A DNA stretch of 64,000 nt from Thuidium tamariscinum (GCA_947034885.2 OX344756.2:21373489-21437488), one strand, 5' to 3'; counted from the stretch's first letter, positions 1-12,756 are shown. Notes: generated by a model not told the origin, from the letters alone. Numbers and translations are program-made.

Positions 1-3000
1 AGGGCCGTCTCTACCAAGTCGGTGAGTAGGAATATTTTCTTAGTTTTCTTTCTTTGTATCAATCGATCGATGCTTCGGCAGTTTCTTCCAATCTTTTCTG
101 GTGTTGGATTCTTTGAGGCTCGAGAGCTAGTTTGGTACGATGGGACGTGAGCTGGTGATGCCGATGTTCGATTTTATTCGACTTCATTTGTGGTTGGTTT
201 TGTAGAGTATGCATTCAAAGCCGTGAAGGCTGCTGGAATTACGTCCATCGGCGTTCGCGGCAAGGACTCTGTGTGCTTTGTCACGCAGAAGAAAGTGCCG
301 GTGAGTTGGAAAGACATTTGTCGATTAGGGTTTGGGAGTGTTGGGAAGAATCCCTAATTTCTAGTTCAGTGATAATTTCAATGGATAGATTTGTTTTCCG
401 AAAACGCTGGTTCAGATTTGATGGCCATGTTTTGACTGCGGTATAGTAGAATGTTGTGTTCGTATATTTTTTACGAAGGTCGGTAACTCGACTTTCAAGA
501 AGCTGATTGTGAGTCTTGCTGATCTTGTTCAAAGAGTTCAGGCATTCATAAGCGTCGTAGTTCCCCGAACCGCGCTCAGGATACAGTGTTCGTTATACCA
601 GCGATGAAGTCAGCACTTACGCTTTTATTATTGAACTATTGGCTTAAGGAATATTGTAAGACTCAATCTGATCGTAATTTCCGATTGGAAGTGAAAATTT
701 TGTTGAACAAGACGGCGCGCACATCAAGACGAATCCACTTTCAATATCCCGAGACTAACACGCATTGTGTGCCAGCGAAAGCCAATATCAGCATTCAAAG
801 TTTCACTAAGTACCGTAGTCAGCTGGTGATTTCAGCACGTCTCTGTACACATTGTAGTAATGGGTGAGCGAATTAGTTCATGGTCATGATGCTATATGTT
901 GCGTGATCTGGTTTGCAGGACAAATTGCTCGATCAGACGAGTGTGACTCATCTTTTTCCTATCACCAAGTACATTGGTCTTCTTGCTACTGGCATGACTG
1001 GTGAGTCATGCTCTCTCTATTTGAACCTCAGGACGATACGAGCAATGCAAAGTGTGCATTCCAGGGGTCTCCTATTATTATTTAAGAAGTTTCTCTGAAA
1101 GATGAGTTGTCTACCTTACGCCAATTCATGCTTCTAGTTTTACCCCTAAGTGCGCAAGCTAAAAATAATAAGTCCACATTAGAGAGCTCACAGTCGATTG
1201 CAGTACCTTTCAAAGCAAATTTCTATGTAGAGAATGTTTTCTGTTTGGAAATTATTGGGACAGTTTGTTACGTTGCATTGTGATTCATTTCAATTCCTCC
1301 AGAAATGCAAACAGACACTTTTGGTCACTTTTGGCGATCTAGGCAACGTAGGGAAAATAACTCTTTGGGGTTTCCTGTCGTGAAATTCTCCAGCTGATGC
1401 GAGATCATTGGTAAGTAATGCTCGAAATGAGGCAGCTGAGTTCAAATTTAAGTTGGGTTACGAGATACCTGTCGACTACCTGGCAAAGAGGTACGATCCA
1501 TGACCGCTCGGAGGGTTTGTGCAACTTGTTCCACATGTTTTAAAACTCGCACAAATTTGCATTTCTTCATCCTCGTTTCAGTGCTTTTTCTTAGGAAGTG
1601 GTAATGAAAAGGGAACATCCTTAATTTAGTCCAGGAATGGCATGTGTGTGATGTACTAAGATAATTACAAGTCTTAGTCGTTTTAGGGTAATAATTTCTG
1701 TGAAGAAGTTGCACCTGATACAATCTCAGGCATGATGTAGTATGCTTCTCTTTAGTGCATACTACATCACGCCTGCTCTAACAATCCCATGCTAAGCGTG
1801 CGTCTTTACTCTTGGTCTACAATATAAGCTTCTTCTATTTGTAGCTTTCTGCTTTTTTATGATATTCTTGCATTAATGTGAAATCTGGTGGATTGTCTTT
1901 GAGAACAGGATTGCGGACAAGTCACAAGTTTATACCCAGCATGCATACATGCGACCACTCGGTGTTTGTAAGCATCCTCTTTGTTTTGTGGTGAATTTCT
2001 TTTGTTTGTATGATGGTGTAGCAAATGAGAGTACTATGGCAGACGGTTTCTTCTTTCAGAGGAGTCTGGCCGTGTAGTCCAGCACCCTAAATATGGAAGT
2101 TTGAGCGAGTTGGGGTCATCAACTTTTTGACTCGTGTCAAAGTCATTAGTCTTGTCAGTAATGAGCCGTACCTGGTGACGAAGCATTGACAATAGTGTTT
2201 GACAGTTACGATCACAAGTTTTCTGTGAGTGAAGGAGAGTTTCGGGTTGGGCAGGGTTACTATAGACATCGTAGCATCCTTCCTGTTTTGTGCTCCAAGT
2301 CGTTACTTATGCTTTTCTGTGGTGCCTTGCAGCTGCTATGCTTATTGGCATTGATGACGAGCGAGGTCCACAGTTGTTCAAATGTGACCCGGCTGGTCAT
2401 TACTTTGGCTTCAAGGTCTGTGTGTACTTGGTGTTTGTATTGTTGAAGTCTTTGTATACAGATCCTTTCCAGTTTAATTTGTTGAATTGAGTGCTTGAAG
2501 TTATTTAGCCTTGTATTAGTCCTTGTTGTCTGTTGCTGCTAATTATCTTCTTCATTTATATCGCGTTGACGGTGGCAGAAGCTGTAGGTTACCGTCGTCC
2601 TGGAGCCTGATTGCGAGGATTCTGTTCTTAGTTCCTGCCTAACTTTGTGTTTGCAATGAGTACAGGCTACCAGCTCTGGCTCGAAGGAGCAAGAAGCCGT
2701 GAATTTCTTGGAAAAGAAGATCAAGAACAATCCCCAACTTTCCTACGAGGAAACTGTGCAAGTATGTCCGTGGCTTTACGTTTGTTTTGTACACCTTGGG
2801 TTCGATCTTTGTAGACTTTAGGCCATCTTTTTCTAGAAAACTCTTTGATGTTGACATTTTGTTTGTATCTGTGGGGTTCACCAGACTGCAATTTCTGCCT
2901 TGCAATCGATTCTTTTGGAGGACTTCAAGCCCACTGAAATCGAGGTACCTATTTTTCGTTCCTTGCAGTAATATGTTGGATTTGAGCACCAGATATCATT

Positions 3001-3621
3001 AAGTGCCACCATATCTGAAATTTTCATAATGTAGTCTCCATTTTTGGAATACCTGGGGGTCTCTGAATAAGTATCTAAGCCAATCATAATTTTACTTTAC
3101 AATTGGCCTCAACAGTTGTGCAGTAACCAACTACATTTTGTACTTTTGCGTATAAGTAATAATTTGGTTTAAAACATACCTATATTAATAGATGACAATA
3201 ACACTTGTAAGCGCAATTGCAATAGAACTACCAAAAACTTTTCTAAACAACTTGAATTTTAGAGGTCTGATTGTCTCCAGATTAACTGAGGCTGAGGATG
3301 GATTTTAAAAGATTCCCAAGGATGAATGAATGAATGAATGAATGGTTGTGAGATCAACAAATGGATCAATGATGCTGAATCGCCTGTTCGTACGTCTTCC
3401 ACTAGTGCAGCTTTTGAATGAATTAGGTAGTGTTTCAAACTTTCGTAACTCTCTTCTAATCATTTATATGGCTTAGCATATTGCTCACTTTGGAGTGCTG
3501 ATTTCGTATTTGTGTTTCATTTTATCAGGTTGGAGTAGTTAGTGCTGGCAAACCAGAATTCCGTGTTTTAACAACAGAGGAGATTGACGAGCACCTGACA
3601 GCCATCAGTGAGCGCGATTAG
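1..3621 (+). CDS. PSMA6: 20S proteasome subunit alpha type-6 (alpha-1), 5' end cut off by window
   Basis: Spliced CDS with exons 1-21, 206-300, 919-1000, 1394-1490, 1909-1967, 2333-2415, 2666-2761, 2885-2944 and 3529-3621, all with GT-AG borders and matching phase. It yields 227 residues; the family is about 246, so only about 19 N-terminal residues (with the start codon) lie outside. Recognisable stretches include [69 protein letters not shown] and the C-terminal [14 protein letters not shown]. The product is a structural, non-catalytic subunit of the outer alpha ring of the 20S core, which gates entry and docks the 19S cap in cytosol and nucleus. Exon 4 reads VSN where the family usually has VQQ, because the codons spell a perfect donor-like gtaagtaat. 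No upstream promoter is visible. Confidence 0.97.
3321..3344. repeat. (ATGA)n microsatellite in PSMA6 intron 8
   Basis: About six tandem GAAT/ATGA units inside the last intron of the proteasome gene. Simple low-complexity repeat; no function inferred. Confidence 0.9.
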
Positions 3622-4180
3622 AAACCGAGGGTAATGACTGTGACCTGAGTTTGCGCTGGAATTCAACATTGATGAGTATCCTTCTAGGTCTGTAGTGGTT
3701 GGTCACACTGGAGATGGTTGGTACATACATCTAGGAAGTTAATGTTCATTTTAAGATTACTGTTAACAGCTTTGAATTCTGCCCTCAGGTTTAACAAGGG
3801 TTTCTTTTTCAGAGCATGAAGCTTAGATCATCTTCACTACATTCAGGGTCTACAAGTGGGTTGAGACTGCATTTTGCCTGTTAATAAGTGGTTGTACAGA
3901 TCTAGGATTCTGAAGGTTGATAAGTTGTGGTCTTGTGGATGATCTCAAACCTAATTGCAAGGTTCAACAGCCGTTCTCTTGAGATGAAGTAGATTCCTCT
4001 TATGTTTCTTCATTATGATGACGTAGCTTCTTCATTATGTTCAAATGGCTTTCTCGTCTAAACTCTATTTGATTCCATGCTAGAAAATTTTACAGACTGA
4101 AATCGTCAAGCAATTTGGTAATTTGGGGTGTCGTGAATTGTTAGGTCATTTTTAACCACGGGGGTGCACACTTTCGTCCG
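3622..4180 (+). other. 3' flank / probable 3' UTR of PSMA6
   Basis: No coding potential is seen after the TAG stop at 3619-3621. The sequence is moderately T-rich and probably holds the 3' UTR, but I cannot place the poly(A) site; the AATAAA-like string near 4290 already lies in a dispersed repeat. Confidence 0.4.
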
Positions 4181-4440
4181 GGGCTTTTTTTTTTGGCTTT
4201 TTGGTGCCAGTTTGCACCAGAAAAAATAATTTGGCTATAAAACATCCAAAAAATGCCTAAAAGCTTGGATGAAATCGCCAGATAACTTTGAAATAAAGAA
4301 AAATATTAGATGAATTTGCCTAAATTTGGATGAAAATCATACTATACATCCAAAAAATGGATGAATGTTGCAATTCAGAGCATTCCAATAACATTTTATG
4401 TTGCCATCGTGGCTATTCTTCAAAAATGAAAAAAAAAGCC
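4180..4440. repeat. Dispersed repeat, second copy at about 24060-24330
   Basis: Begins with a run ggctttttttttttggcttt and continues through alternating motifs such as acatccaaaaaatg, gatgaatttgcc and ttttatgttgccat. The same order of motifs, at high identity and in the same orientation, recurs in DRC5 intron 5 (24060-24330). Weaker relatives with gatgaaaaagt-type motifs occur at 46170-46290 and 48950-49080. No open frame and no obvious terminal repeats. Confidence 0.75.
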
Positions 4441-4858
4441 CTGCTTTCATCAATCACCAACAAGCAGCAGCGATCCCAGAACAGAAATGGGGTATTTCGC
4501 CAGAAGCTCATGTATACGATACCTTTTAGAGTATTTTTGACCCGTATATTTGTATGTAGAATCAGCGCCATAAAAAGCACTTTTAAATGTAGTTTCTTGT
4601 ATACATGGACTTTTTGCAGTAAGGTAAAAGTTGCGACAAGTTCCAAACTTCTGTACAGCACAGAAAGCTATATCTGCTTGCAATTATAGTTCAAAGTGCT
4701 CAATGTTGTGATAAAGTTTGGCAAAATTGCGATATTGATGTACAAGGTTGTAAATTTGAAGTCTGAAAGTTTCAAAATGTCATATATATTACAATTGCTT
4801 ACGGGTTACATGTGCAAAGATCAAGTACACTAAAAGACTAAAATACAATCCTAACAAT

Positions 4859-4912
4859 TCATTGACGAGGGAATTGAACCCTCTTGAACTGCCCGATTTG
4901 CAGTGTCAATGA
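4859..4912 (-). other. tRNA-like three-stem structure lacking a D arm (possible tRNA-Cys relic)
   Basis: On the minus strand, TCATTGAC and GTCAATGA form an 8-bp outer stem. They enclose ACTGC/GCAGT (5 bp, 7-nt loop AAATCGG) and GAGGG/CCCTC (5 bp, 7-nt loop TTCAATT, an eukaryotic B-box-like GGTTCAATTCC). The stem lengths and loop sizes are those of acceptor, anticodon and T arms, but no D arm exists. The middle loop lacks U33, so it is unlikely to be a working tRNA. The string CACTGCAAATC resembles the anticodon region of tRNA-Cys(GCA). Most likely a decayed tRNA or tRNA-derived repeat. Confidence 0.35.
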
Positions 4913-5392
4913 TCTGCACAAAACAAAGCACACAAGCCACATTAGAGGGGTTAGTACAAAAAAAATCAGACCACCGCGTTCATGTTGTCCACTACAGCTT
5001 CAGCCAGTGGACGCACCGCAGCTCCACCCAACGCCCAATGGGCTGACCTCAGCGCCAGCCAGTGATTAAGTTCACATTCACGTCCATGTTCTGCTGGCTC
5101 TCCTCCGCACTTCAAAGCAAATGGGCAAGTTGCAAACTGTGCCAGATTGCTGAATTTAAATCTTCGGTGAAGGCCAACCACAGAGCACTAACTGAGTAAC
5201 TAATTTGAACTGCAAGACTATCTAATCTCATGAAAACTAAAGAATCCAAGATTCACTGAAAAGAATGATTGAAGGATACTGCTTCCCCAGCGCTGTCACT
5301 CCTAATTAAGCATCCCCTTGCCATCCAAGCTTAACAGCACCTTTCTACGACTCAATTGCCTCCTAATAAGGGAAATTTTCGAGAGAAAAATA

Positions 5393-7694
5393 CTACTGGC
5401 CAAACATGCGCACAACAAGGGGCAAATGCTTCCCTAACCTATTTCTATGACAAGATTTGAGAAATTTGAGAGTAGAGAAGCATCTCTCATCCTCAACTGA
5501 CCCCAACACCAAACAACATCCAATTTCAGCAAGTCTAAAGTACTCCGAGATTAGCTTACGTAAATGCAAGGATAAGTCCAATTTCCGCCATAGCTTGATG
5601 ACTGGATTCACCTGAAAAGGGGGGCCACATGTTGCCTGAGCATGAGCTTTCATGGTTACCTTAAACAATCCAGCTTGATTGTCAAGATTGGATGTTGAAA
5701 GCATTTTAGACACAGTAAATGGGCTTCCTTGACCCAATGGTTGCCCTTTGTCAAGGACTTTAGATGAAGCATAAAATTTCTTAAGCACCGCCAAATGGTG
5801 GGGAAAACTCTCATCTGCACCTTCCTGGCGCTAGTACTGGGGATAGATTATCCCAAATGCGTCCAAAAGATCTTGTTGGGCGAACCTCCGGTCCAACTTG
5901 TCACACAAGCATTGAGCCATCTCTGTAAAATTCAGGAAGTTAGTAAAAATGAACAAAGACAAATTGACAAAGTAATACCGCTCAAAGGCAGTCAGAATCT
6001 CCAATAGGCGAAGCCACATCGAACAGTGGAAAAGAAGAGTACTGCAGGCATATCAAAGAACCCCAAACAATGTTAGAAATCCACTTAGGTAACTCATTCA
6101 ACTAATCAGCTCCATCTGCCGCAATTAACTGTGGATTAACTCATTCAGGTTGATCTCCGCCACTTAAGTTACGATCAACTCACTCAGCTAGTCAACTCAA
6201 TCTACTTCGATCTGACGCAGGGAACTGAAGCCACAGTTCACGGCAAAAAAAATGGGAAATTGAAGTTAATCTCATGTTATAGATGTGAAATGAACTAACA
6301 AAAAAAATTGGAAGCTTAATATCAATTCAGTATCATATACTCATATTAACAAAAAAAAATGGGAAACTTAATGTCAATTCAGCTTTATACATACTCACAT
6401 AAAGCAAAAAAATTGGAAGCTGAATGTCAATCCAACATTGCAAGGTTTTCAAAAAAGATTAAACATTCAAACAATACAAAACCAAAAATGAAAGAGGATT
6501 GGAAATGAAAAAACTTACCTGTAAATTGCCGCTCAACATTGTCTTAAATTCTATTGAATTCTTCTTGAGTCACAAAGATGTGATTCCGTGTCTACTTGTC
6601 ATGGCAGTGGCCATACACTTGTGATTTTTCAAAATCGAACAGCAAGTGTGAAATGCCTGAGACCCCGTTAGTAGCCGCCAAGATAAAGGGACATCAGGGC
6701 AAGACAGCGAGACAAGCTCGGTATACCTCTGGAAGTCAGCTTTGGAATAAGCTGTTGCAGAGTCTAGAAACATGCGAGTCAGTTCTCCCTGGCAGAGTTT
6801 CACAACCTCCAAAAAATCACAAATGAAAATATCACGGGATTGGGACAACTTCATTAAACTGTGCACAGTATTCACTAAGGGAATGAAGCAAGCTAGGGAG
6901 AGGAGCAACTCCACATCAGACAACAAATCAAAATTTTCAGCAGCCCCAAGTTGCGGCTTGTGACTAGGGACGGAGGTCATATCAATCCCCATCTTTATTA
7001 AGAGCGTGCGATACTCAGACATAATCCGAGTAGCGGGGCTCTTCATAGAAATCCATCTGGTTTCAATGTTCCGTAACATCTTGTTATCTTTAGTTTCTAT
7101 GAGATCAGCGAGTCTTTGTAGCTCAACGTGACGGCGGTTACTGCGACAGAAATAAGCATAAACAGACTGAAACAAAGTCTCAAGTTGGGCGATCATCAGA
7201 AATTTCGACAACGTCTCAACAACAAGGTTCAAATGGTGACTTACACAACTGGCACCAATGAGAAACGGGGCCCATTTCTCACGGATCTGGGTTGTCACAC
7301 CCGTTTTTGTGCCTTGGAACGTACTCACTCCATCAACACCGAAACAGACCAACTTACAAGCAATTTCTTCACGAGTTAAGCCACCCTCACCCAACAATGC
7401 GTGCATGATAACATCAGTCAAATGAGTTGCAGTTCCATTTTCAGAAACACAAGAGAGGTGCAGAAGATGAGGCACTCTCTCCCAACTCTGCATGGCATAA
7501 ACGTGGACACCAACCCAACTTGTATTGTCCACAACTGTGACTTCATCAGCACTAATTGAAATTATGTTTGCAGCCTGGACAATACCTTTCAGAGCAGCAA
7601 GAACAGATGCATGCAAGTGCACCACATTCAAACACCTCGAAGGAGGGAAAGAGTTTTCAAAACTCAACATGCACTCATGAAAACCGAAGCACTG
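5393..7694 (-). pseudogene. hAT-superfamily transposase (ZNF862/DUF4371-like), disrupted
   Basis: The largest frame (6570-7670) carries the RNase-H-fold core: first Asp in ISADEVTVVDNTSW, second in FGVDGVSTFQGTKTGV, the CVSHHLNL Cys-His motif, then NIETRWISM and SRDIFICDF. The C-terminal part (5393-5950) has the hAT dimerisation segment with the third acidic residue in LGSVEDERCFSTLKFLKS. In-frame damage is visible: TAG at 5831-5833 where YPQYW is expected, a frameshift near 6600, and TAG (6592-6594) and TAA (6544-6546) in the following frame. A donor at 6518 (ACAG|GTAAGT) and a TACTAAC branch point (5939-5945, minus strand) show remnants of introns. The N-terminal zinc finger is not found; a stop lies just upstream of 7694. 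This was a cut-and-paste transposase or a domesticated relative; it now appears non-functional. Confidence 0.9.
6244..6436. repeat. Tandem repeat, about 51-56 bp x 3.5, in the transposase intron
   Basis: Units start at about 6244, 6300, 6351 and 6406, each with an A-run followed by ttggaag or atgggaa, then cttaatgtcaattcag and a TA-rich tail. It lies between the two conserved coding blocks of the hAT pseudogene, so it probably expanded inside an intron. Confidence 0.8.
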
Positions 7695-8190
7695 ATCTCA
7701 AGAGCGACAACGAAGAAGGAACGGCAGCGATTATGAAGGAGCGTTAATCACCATTAAGACTAACGAGGAGCATCAGCAAGAGCATTAACGCTAAACACAA
7801 AACTGCAGCTTCAGAAGCTTGTGCTACAATGCCAGGGTTTTGGCAGGCTCCCCCAAACCCTAGGCGCGCTACTTCAGACCGTTTGATGCAGCCGCCGTGC
7901 TCCAACATCGACGGACAGGGGCACTCCACGGCGATTGGATGAAAAGTTGTTAGCGCGTCGATGCTATCCATCAGTTGGATGATGAGAGAGATTTGTGATG
8001 AACGATCCCCGCACCTTGGAGATTTGGCTCAAAATCTCCTGAGGAGAGACATTTCTCCTTTGTACATTTCGCACATGTCTTTTTTTGGTAGAAAAACTAT
8101 GCATTTTAGCCAGTTTTGAGATTGTTGACAAGCAGTGATCCTAGAACTAATTTATAGAATTTAGTGTAATATGCTACCTAGTTTAGGGGA
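7695..8190. other. Upstream flank of the hAT relic
   Basis: A moderately GC-rich stretch (7740-8000) with short open frames that show no family resemblance. It could hold the lost N-terminus or end of the hAT element, but I found no matching terminal inverted repeats. Confidence 0.3.
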
Positions 8191-8194
8191 TTTA

Positions 8195-8420
8195 GTGCAA
8201 TTTGCTACCTTCAAGATAAATAAGCATCAACTTTGGCTATCTTGAGAGAAAGTGGCATTAAAAAAATTAGAAATGAAAGGTTTTGTAAGTTGTAAGGGAT
8301 AATTGGGGGTACTTATACCCATAACTAACAACAGAGATGCTAATTCCAATGTAGAGTAAGTAACAAATTGGCTATCAAATTCTATTGGTTGTTGAAATCT
8401 TAGCTAAAATTTAATTTTTT
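8195..8420. repeat. Dispersed repeat shared with 46855-47045
   Basis: The segment starting gtgcaatttgctacctt, aagcatcaactttggctatc and running to ggctatcaaattctattggt recurs in order at 46855-47045 in the same orientation. Non-coding. Confidence 0.7.
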
Positions 8421-11400
8421 CAAGGATTTTTTCCTATAGAGATTTAGCTATTGAAAATTTTTAGTAGCAATGGAGTGAAATTTAGCCAGTTTTGTGAAAG
8501 CTGCCAACAAGGTAGAAGCACCATTTGTCAACTATGCCAAGTACCAAATCTGTAGGGTGTACTCTTTCTAGCTTTAAGTTGGAAATCAAGCTTGGATTGT
8601 GTGTTTTTTGTCCTTTTCAAGGTTGGATCTAATAAGGTTATTGTATGTGTAGGTTAGTTTTGGTATGAACTTGCCAAAATATTTTAATTTTAACAATTTG
8701 ACAGTTCGGCATACAAATTATAATTTTTAAATTTTCAGTAGTCTATAAGGATATTCCTAATTGTGGATTGATTCTATCTATTCATGCCTAAATGTGTTCC
8801 TTTTTCTAATTTTTCTCAATAACAATTTTTTCAGATTTTTAGAAATAGACAAATAGTTGTAAATAATTTTCTAAATTTTGGCATCTTCCAAATTTTCCCG
8901 AGTCATTTACAAAACTAACCTACACATATGGTATGGCACATGTCTTGAAGTAAGGGAAAGGTATCCATAGTCAATCTCTTGACTGTTTTTCAAGTAGACC
9001 TTGAGCAATATGAAGCAAGTGAAATTTTTGCCAAGTAGTAACATAAAAAATTTGGAATCTACAAATTTTTGTAGGATTTTTTTTCCTCCAAAATTAAAAT
9101 ACTATGATTTTTGGAATCTAAAATGTTGTCTAGACTAGTAGCCAATGTTTAGATTTCCAATTCCAATCATAGACTAAGTACTTTCCCATTCACTACTTCC
9201 TACTTTCTTATTTGCTACCTTGGGAGATGTAGCATGATTTTATTGGCCCAACCTTGAAATGGAGGAAAAAACTCATTCCAAACTTTGATTGAAAATATGT
9301 TACAGCCTTGGTTGGAAATAGTTCCTTTTTGTAGGTTGGATATAGGTCCCTAGTCAGGAATGGATACTTCTATCTTAATAGGAAAAAAAGTAGGAAGTAG
9401 TGAGTGAGAAAGTAATTCTTGAATGATTGGAATTAGAAGACTCAATATATTGATTGTTGGTAAAGACTATTTTTAGGCTTTCAAAATTTTTAGAATTTTC
9501 AATTTTGGAACTAAAATTATGAGAAATTTGCAATCTCCCTATTTCCTATCCTTCATTATGGGGAAAATTTCCACCACCTTATACTATTCATGATTTGCTC
9601 CAAAATTGCTTAAATGATTAGCTATTGGTTCCTCCAACTTATGTAAGAACCATCTTCACTAAGCTATAAAGTAACTTTACTAAAAATTGATGAACCCTAC
9701 TTGTTGATCCCTACTTTTGAAGGAAAATTGTACAAGGACATCCAAATAGTGAGCATTAGGACAAGTGTAAGGTAGAGTTGAAGATCATTTTAGGCAGTGA
9801 ATGGTTCTTTTCATAGTACTTTGGAGGTGGTGACTTTGCAAGTGGTTGATTTTGGGTACACTTTCTTTTGTTTTAACTATGACATGTTTCTTCTCTATGA
9901 TATGTTTTGATGTGACTAGTGTCATTTTTTAATGTGCATCAAATGGATTTGGCATCACCTATATGACAAAGCATGCTACACCTTGCATCTTTAGTAATTT
10001 GTAAGAAATTCACAATCTTCCAAAAATTATAGAACTACTTGCATTTTATTTCATAGTCCATCAATGTATGAAAATTGTTCATTTTCTAGAACATATTGGT
10101 TATGTACCAAAGCTTATTCAAACAATTTTAGGTGTAGTTGTCTTATAGGTATATATGAAGTGGGCTCAAAGTTTTGTGTAGAGTGAATCCTTTAAGAACT
10201 TTAAGGATATTACTATAAGTATCTCATAGATGACCCCTTCTATTAGAGTATGGAAATATAAAATGCACCTATTTGTTCAAAAAATGAATCATTTTTTAAT
10301 TGTATATTACACATCTTAGCTCATCCATCATTTCTTGCCTAGCTCATCTCCAAAGATTGGTCTCTTATTTGGATTGGTGGGATTCAAAATAGGACAAGTC
10401 TAAAAAATTGTTTAGAAGGAGGAGTTTTCTTTTTGAATTAAACATTAAAGTTCAATACGACTATCTAAAGATACATAAAAAAAACTTAACCTTCCAATTG
10501 GAGGCTTAAAAGACTTAAGGTTCCTCTTTGACTTTGTCTAGGTTTATTCATGTAAGGCATAAATATGCTAATTTTAATTTTCTAAGGAATTTTCATGAAA
10601 TCAAGTGCTCTTTACCAAAGCATTCAAGAATTTGTTGAAATTTCAATTTCTACTCGTTTTATTGTACTTGTGGTGTTTTGACTAAGTTTGTTTTCAACTA
10701 ACTTACAATTAAGAATGATTTAGGTATTTCAAAGAATAGATAATTATTCAATGCATTTTATACAAAAAATACTAAGTTTGTAGGGCATTTTGAGGGTATT
10801 TGTATTAAATGTTTTATCATAGAAATTGTAAATCTAATCTATAAGTTGTTATATTTTTAGAATTTGTTTATTCATAGGACTTGTTGCACCTCATTTTATA
10901 AAGAGATTGAAAATTATACAACAATTTCAATTGCCAAGTTACATGATAAAATGAGTCTAGACAATATCATAGGTGGGAGTTGCATAGATCATCTAACAAG
11001 TAAATTTTGTTTTTAAGGATATCTATTAAAATAAAGATTAAATTATGTTAATAAGGGTTCTATTGTTTTTTGTACTACTTGTCATGTTCAATTGAAGGTT
11101 TCAAGGTCTTGTTTTTAGGCTAAGAGATGTTGGTGCCAAGAATTTTTGCACAAATGCTTGAAGCCAAAAATCATTAAATTTTTTAATTAGTTTTTAATTC
11201 AAATTCTTTAGCCATTTATTTGTGATTTTATTGAAAATATAGAATACTTTTGAAATATTGACTATCAATTTGGAAAATGAACCTTGAAACAAATTAGATC
11301 ATCTTACACTAGTTGCCAATTCTCCTATACATGCATTGCTTTGAACTATGCATCATGGGGAATTTGGATACAATTAAAAAGTCCTTAATTTTTCAACACT

Positions 11401-11639
11401 TATCTTCATAAGTTCCATTAATTACTTGATTCCTTCAACCCTCTCATTAGTTGTTCATAAATCTTGATGTTTATTTTTATTAATAGAATTATTAGCTAAA
11501 ATAGTTTAGACCTAAAGATTGCCATTCATAAATTGAAAGATACTCAATTCTTTCTAGGCTTAGAGTTTAGTTGTGCAACTCTAAAATTCCATTATATTTG
11601 CTACTACTTCAAAATTCTATTATTTTTTTAACAATATAG
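8421..11639. other. AT-rich intergenic stretch with one imperfect palindrome
   Basis: No convincing coding exon on either strand. An inverted repeat spans 9157-9437: the left arm holds ccaattccaatcat and ttcactacttcctacttt, and the right arm has their complements (aaagtaggaagtagtgag and atgattggaatta), the mark of an old fold-back or MITE. The rest shows nothing I can name. Confidence 0.5.
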
Positions 11640-11980
11640 TATATAGGAGTGAATCCAAGAAACATTAGCATCATTGGCATTAAAGTAGGGGGTCCATAAA
11701 TTGAGCATCTAAAGGATGGAACTAAATTAGGGGAGGCAAAACATCTTGAATATTTTTCAGCAAATTTTTCTTGAAAGACAAGTGGAATTGACATCTAATA
11801 CAAGTTGTTTCATATTTTTTTGACCTTTGTGAAATTAGTTATTAAAGTTTGAAGTTAAAATGGCATAGGGCTCTAAAATGGAGCACCTCCTAAAATGTAA
11901 ATTGTTTATACAATGTTGAAGGCTATGCAAAAGCAACAAAAAGTGTACATTTTAGTAGGTGCTCCATTCTAGAGCATTTA
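11640..11980. repeat. Dispersed repeat with a 106-bp inverted repeat at one end
   Basis: An inverted repeat occupies 11870-11975 (gctctaaaatggagcacct ... aggtgctccattctagagc). The adjoining 11660-11870 segment (caaaacatcttgaatattt, gacaagtggaattgacatct) recurs inverted at 25250-25440 and directly at 27690-27850. In DRC5 intron 6 the copy again sits beside a related inverted repeat (25143-25253), so the two parts probably move as one element. Confidence 0.65.
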
Positions 11981-12260
11981 AGCACTTTTAGAACTTCCTA
12001 CCTTAGTTCATTTCACAACCTCCATTGAGTAAGCTTTAACAAATTCCATACAATTGTGGCTAAAAAAATGTGTATAAGTTAAAAGTGGATTTGTCTCATC
12101 ATTGCCACATTTCTGTTTGCATTGACTTCTTCATCCGCATAAAGGAAGAGTGTCACTCATGAGTTCAAAATGAAAATATATAGATTAGTTCATTCTTATA
12201 GCAAATTATTTATAGAAGAAGAGAATTTAAATGCAAATTAAATTCAATCTTGAGTGACGA

Positions 12261-12362
12261 TATTGTCACAAGATTCAATCTTGAATGACTCAATTTTTGC
12301 AGATGTGCAGATGTGAAAAAATTGAGTCATTCAAGATTGAATGACTCAATCTTGTGACAATA
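12261..12362. repeat. 102-bp imperfect palindrome (MITE-like hairpin)
   Basis: Arms tattgtcacaagatt and aatcttgtgacaata close a hairpin; an inner pair, aatcttgaatgactcaattt, is also complementary across a loop containing gcagatgtgcagatgtg. No coding content. Confidence 0.85.
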
Positions 12363-12756
12363 TTAGAACATGAAAAAATATTTGAATAATTGAATTTGCA
12401 TCAACTCAAGCATATTAATAAGTGTCAATCATGAACTTTCTTTCTTTGACACCTCATTTCAAACAAAATGATTGACTCTAAAGATTTGTTTGAAAACACC
12501 CTTTAAACCCTTAAGTCCCATTGTCTTCTTAAGAAATATAAGGCAGAGGTTCCTATGACCTCTATTTTGAGTGAAACTTTAGAAACTTTATCTTAAATAG
12601 AAATTTTCATTTGTTTTGTTGAAATATAGTTTCTATTACCTTCAATTGGTGCCCGAGAACAAAAAATGTACTCCGAGAAGTTTAAAAATGAACTTGGTGG
12701 GCACACAAAAAAATAGCAAAAATTCAAAATTCAAATTTCAAATTTTCTTCCTAAAA

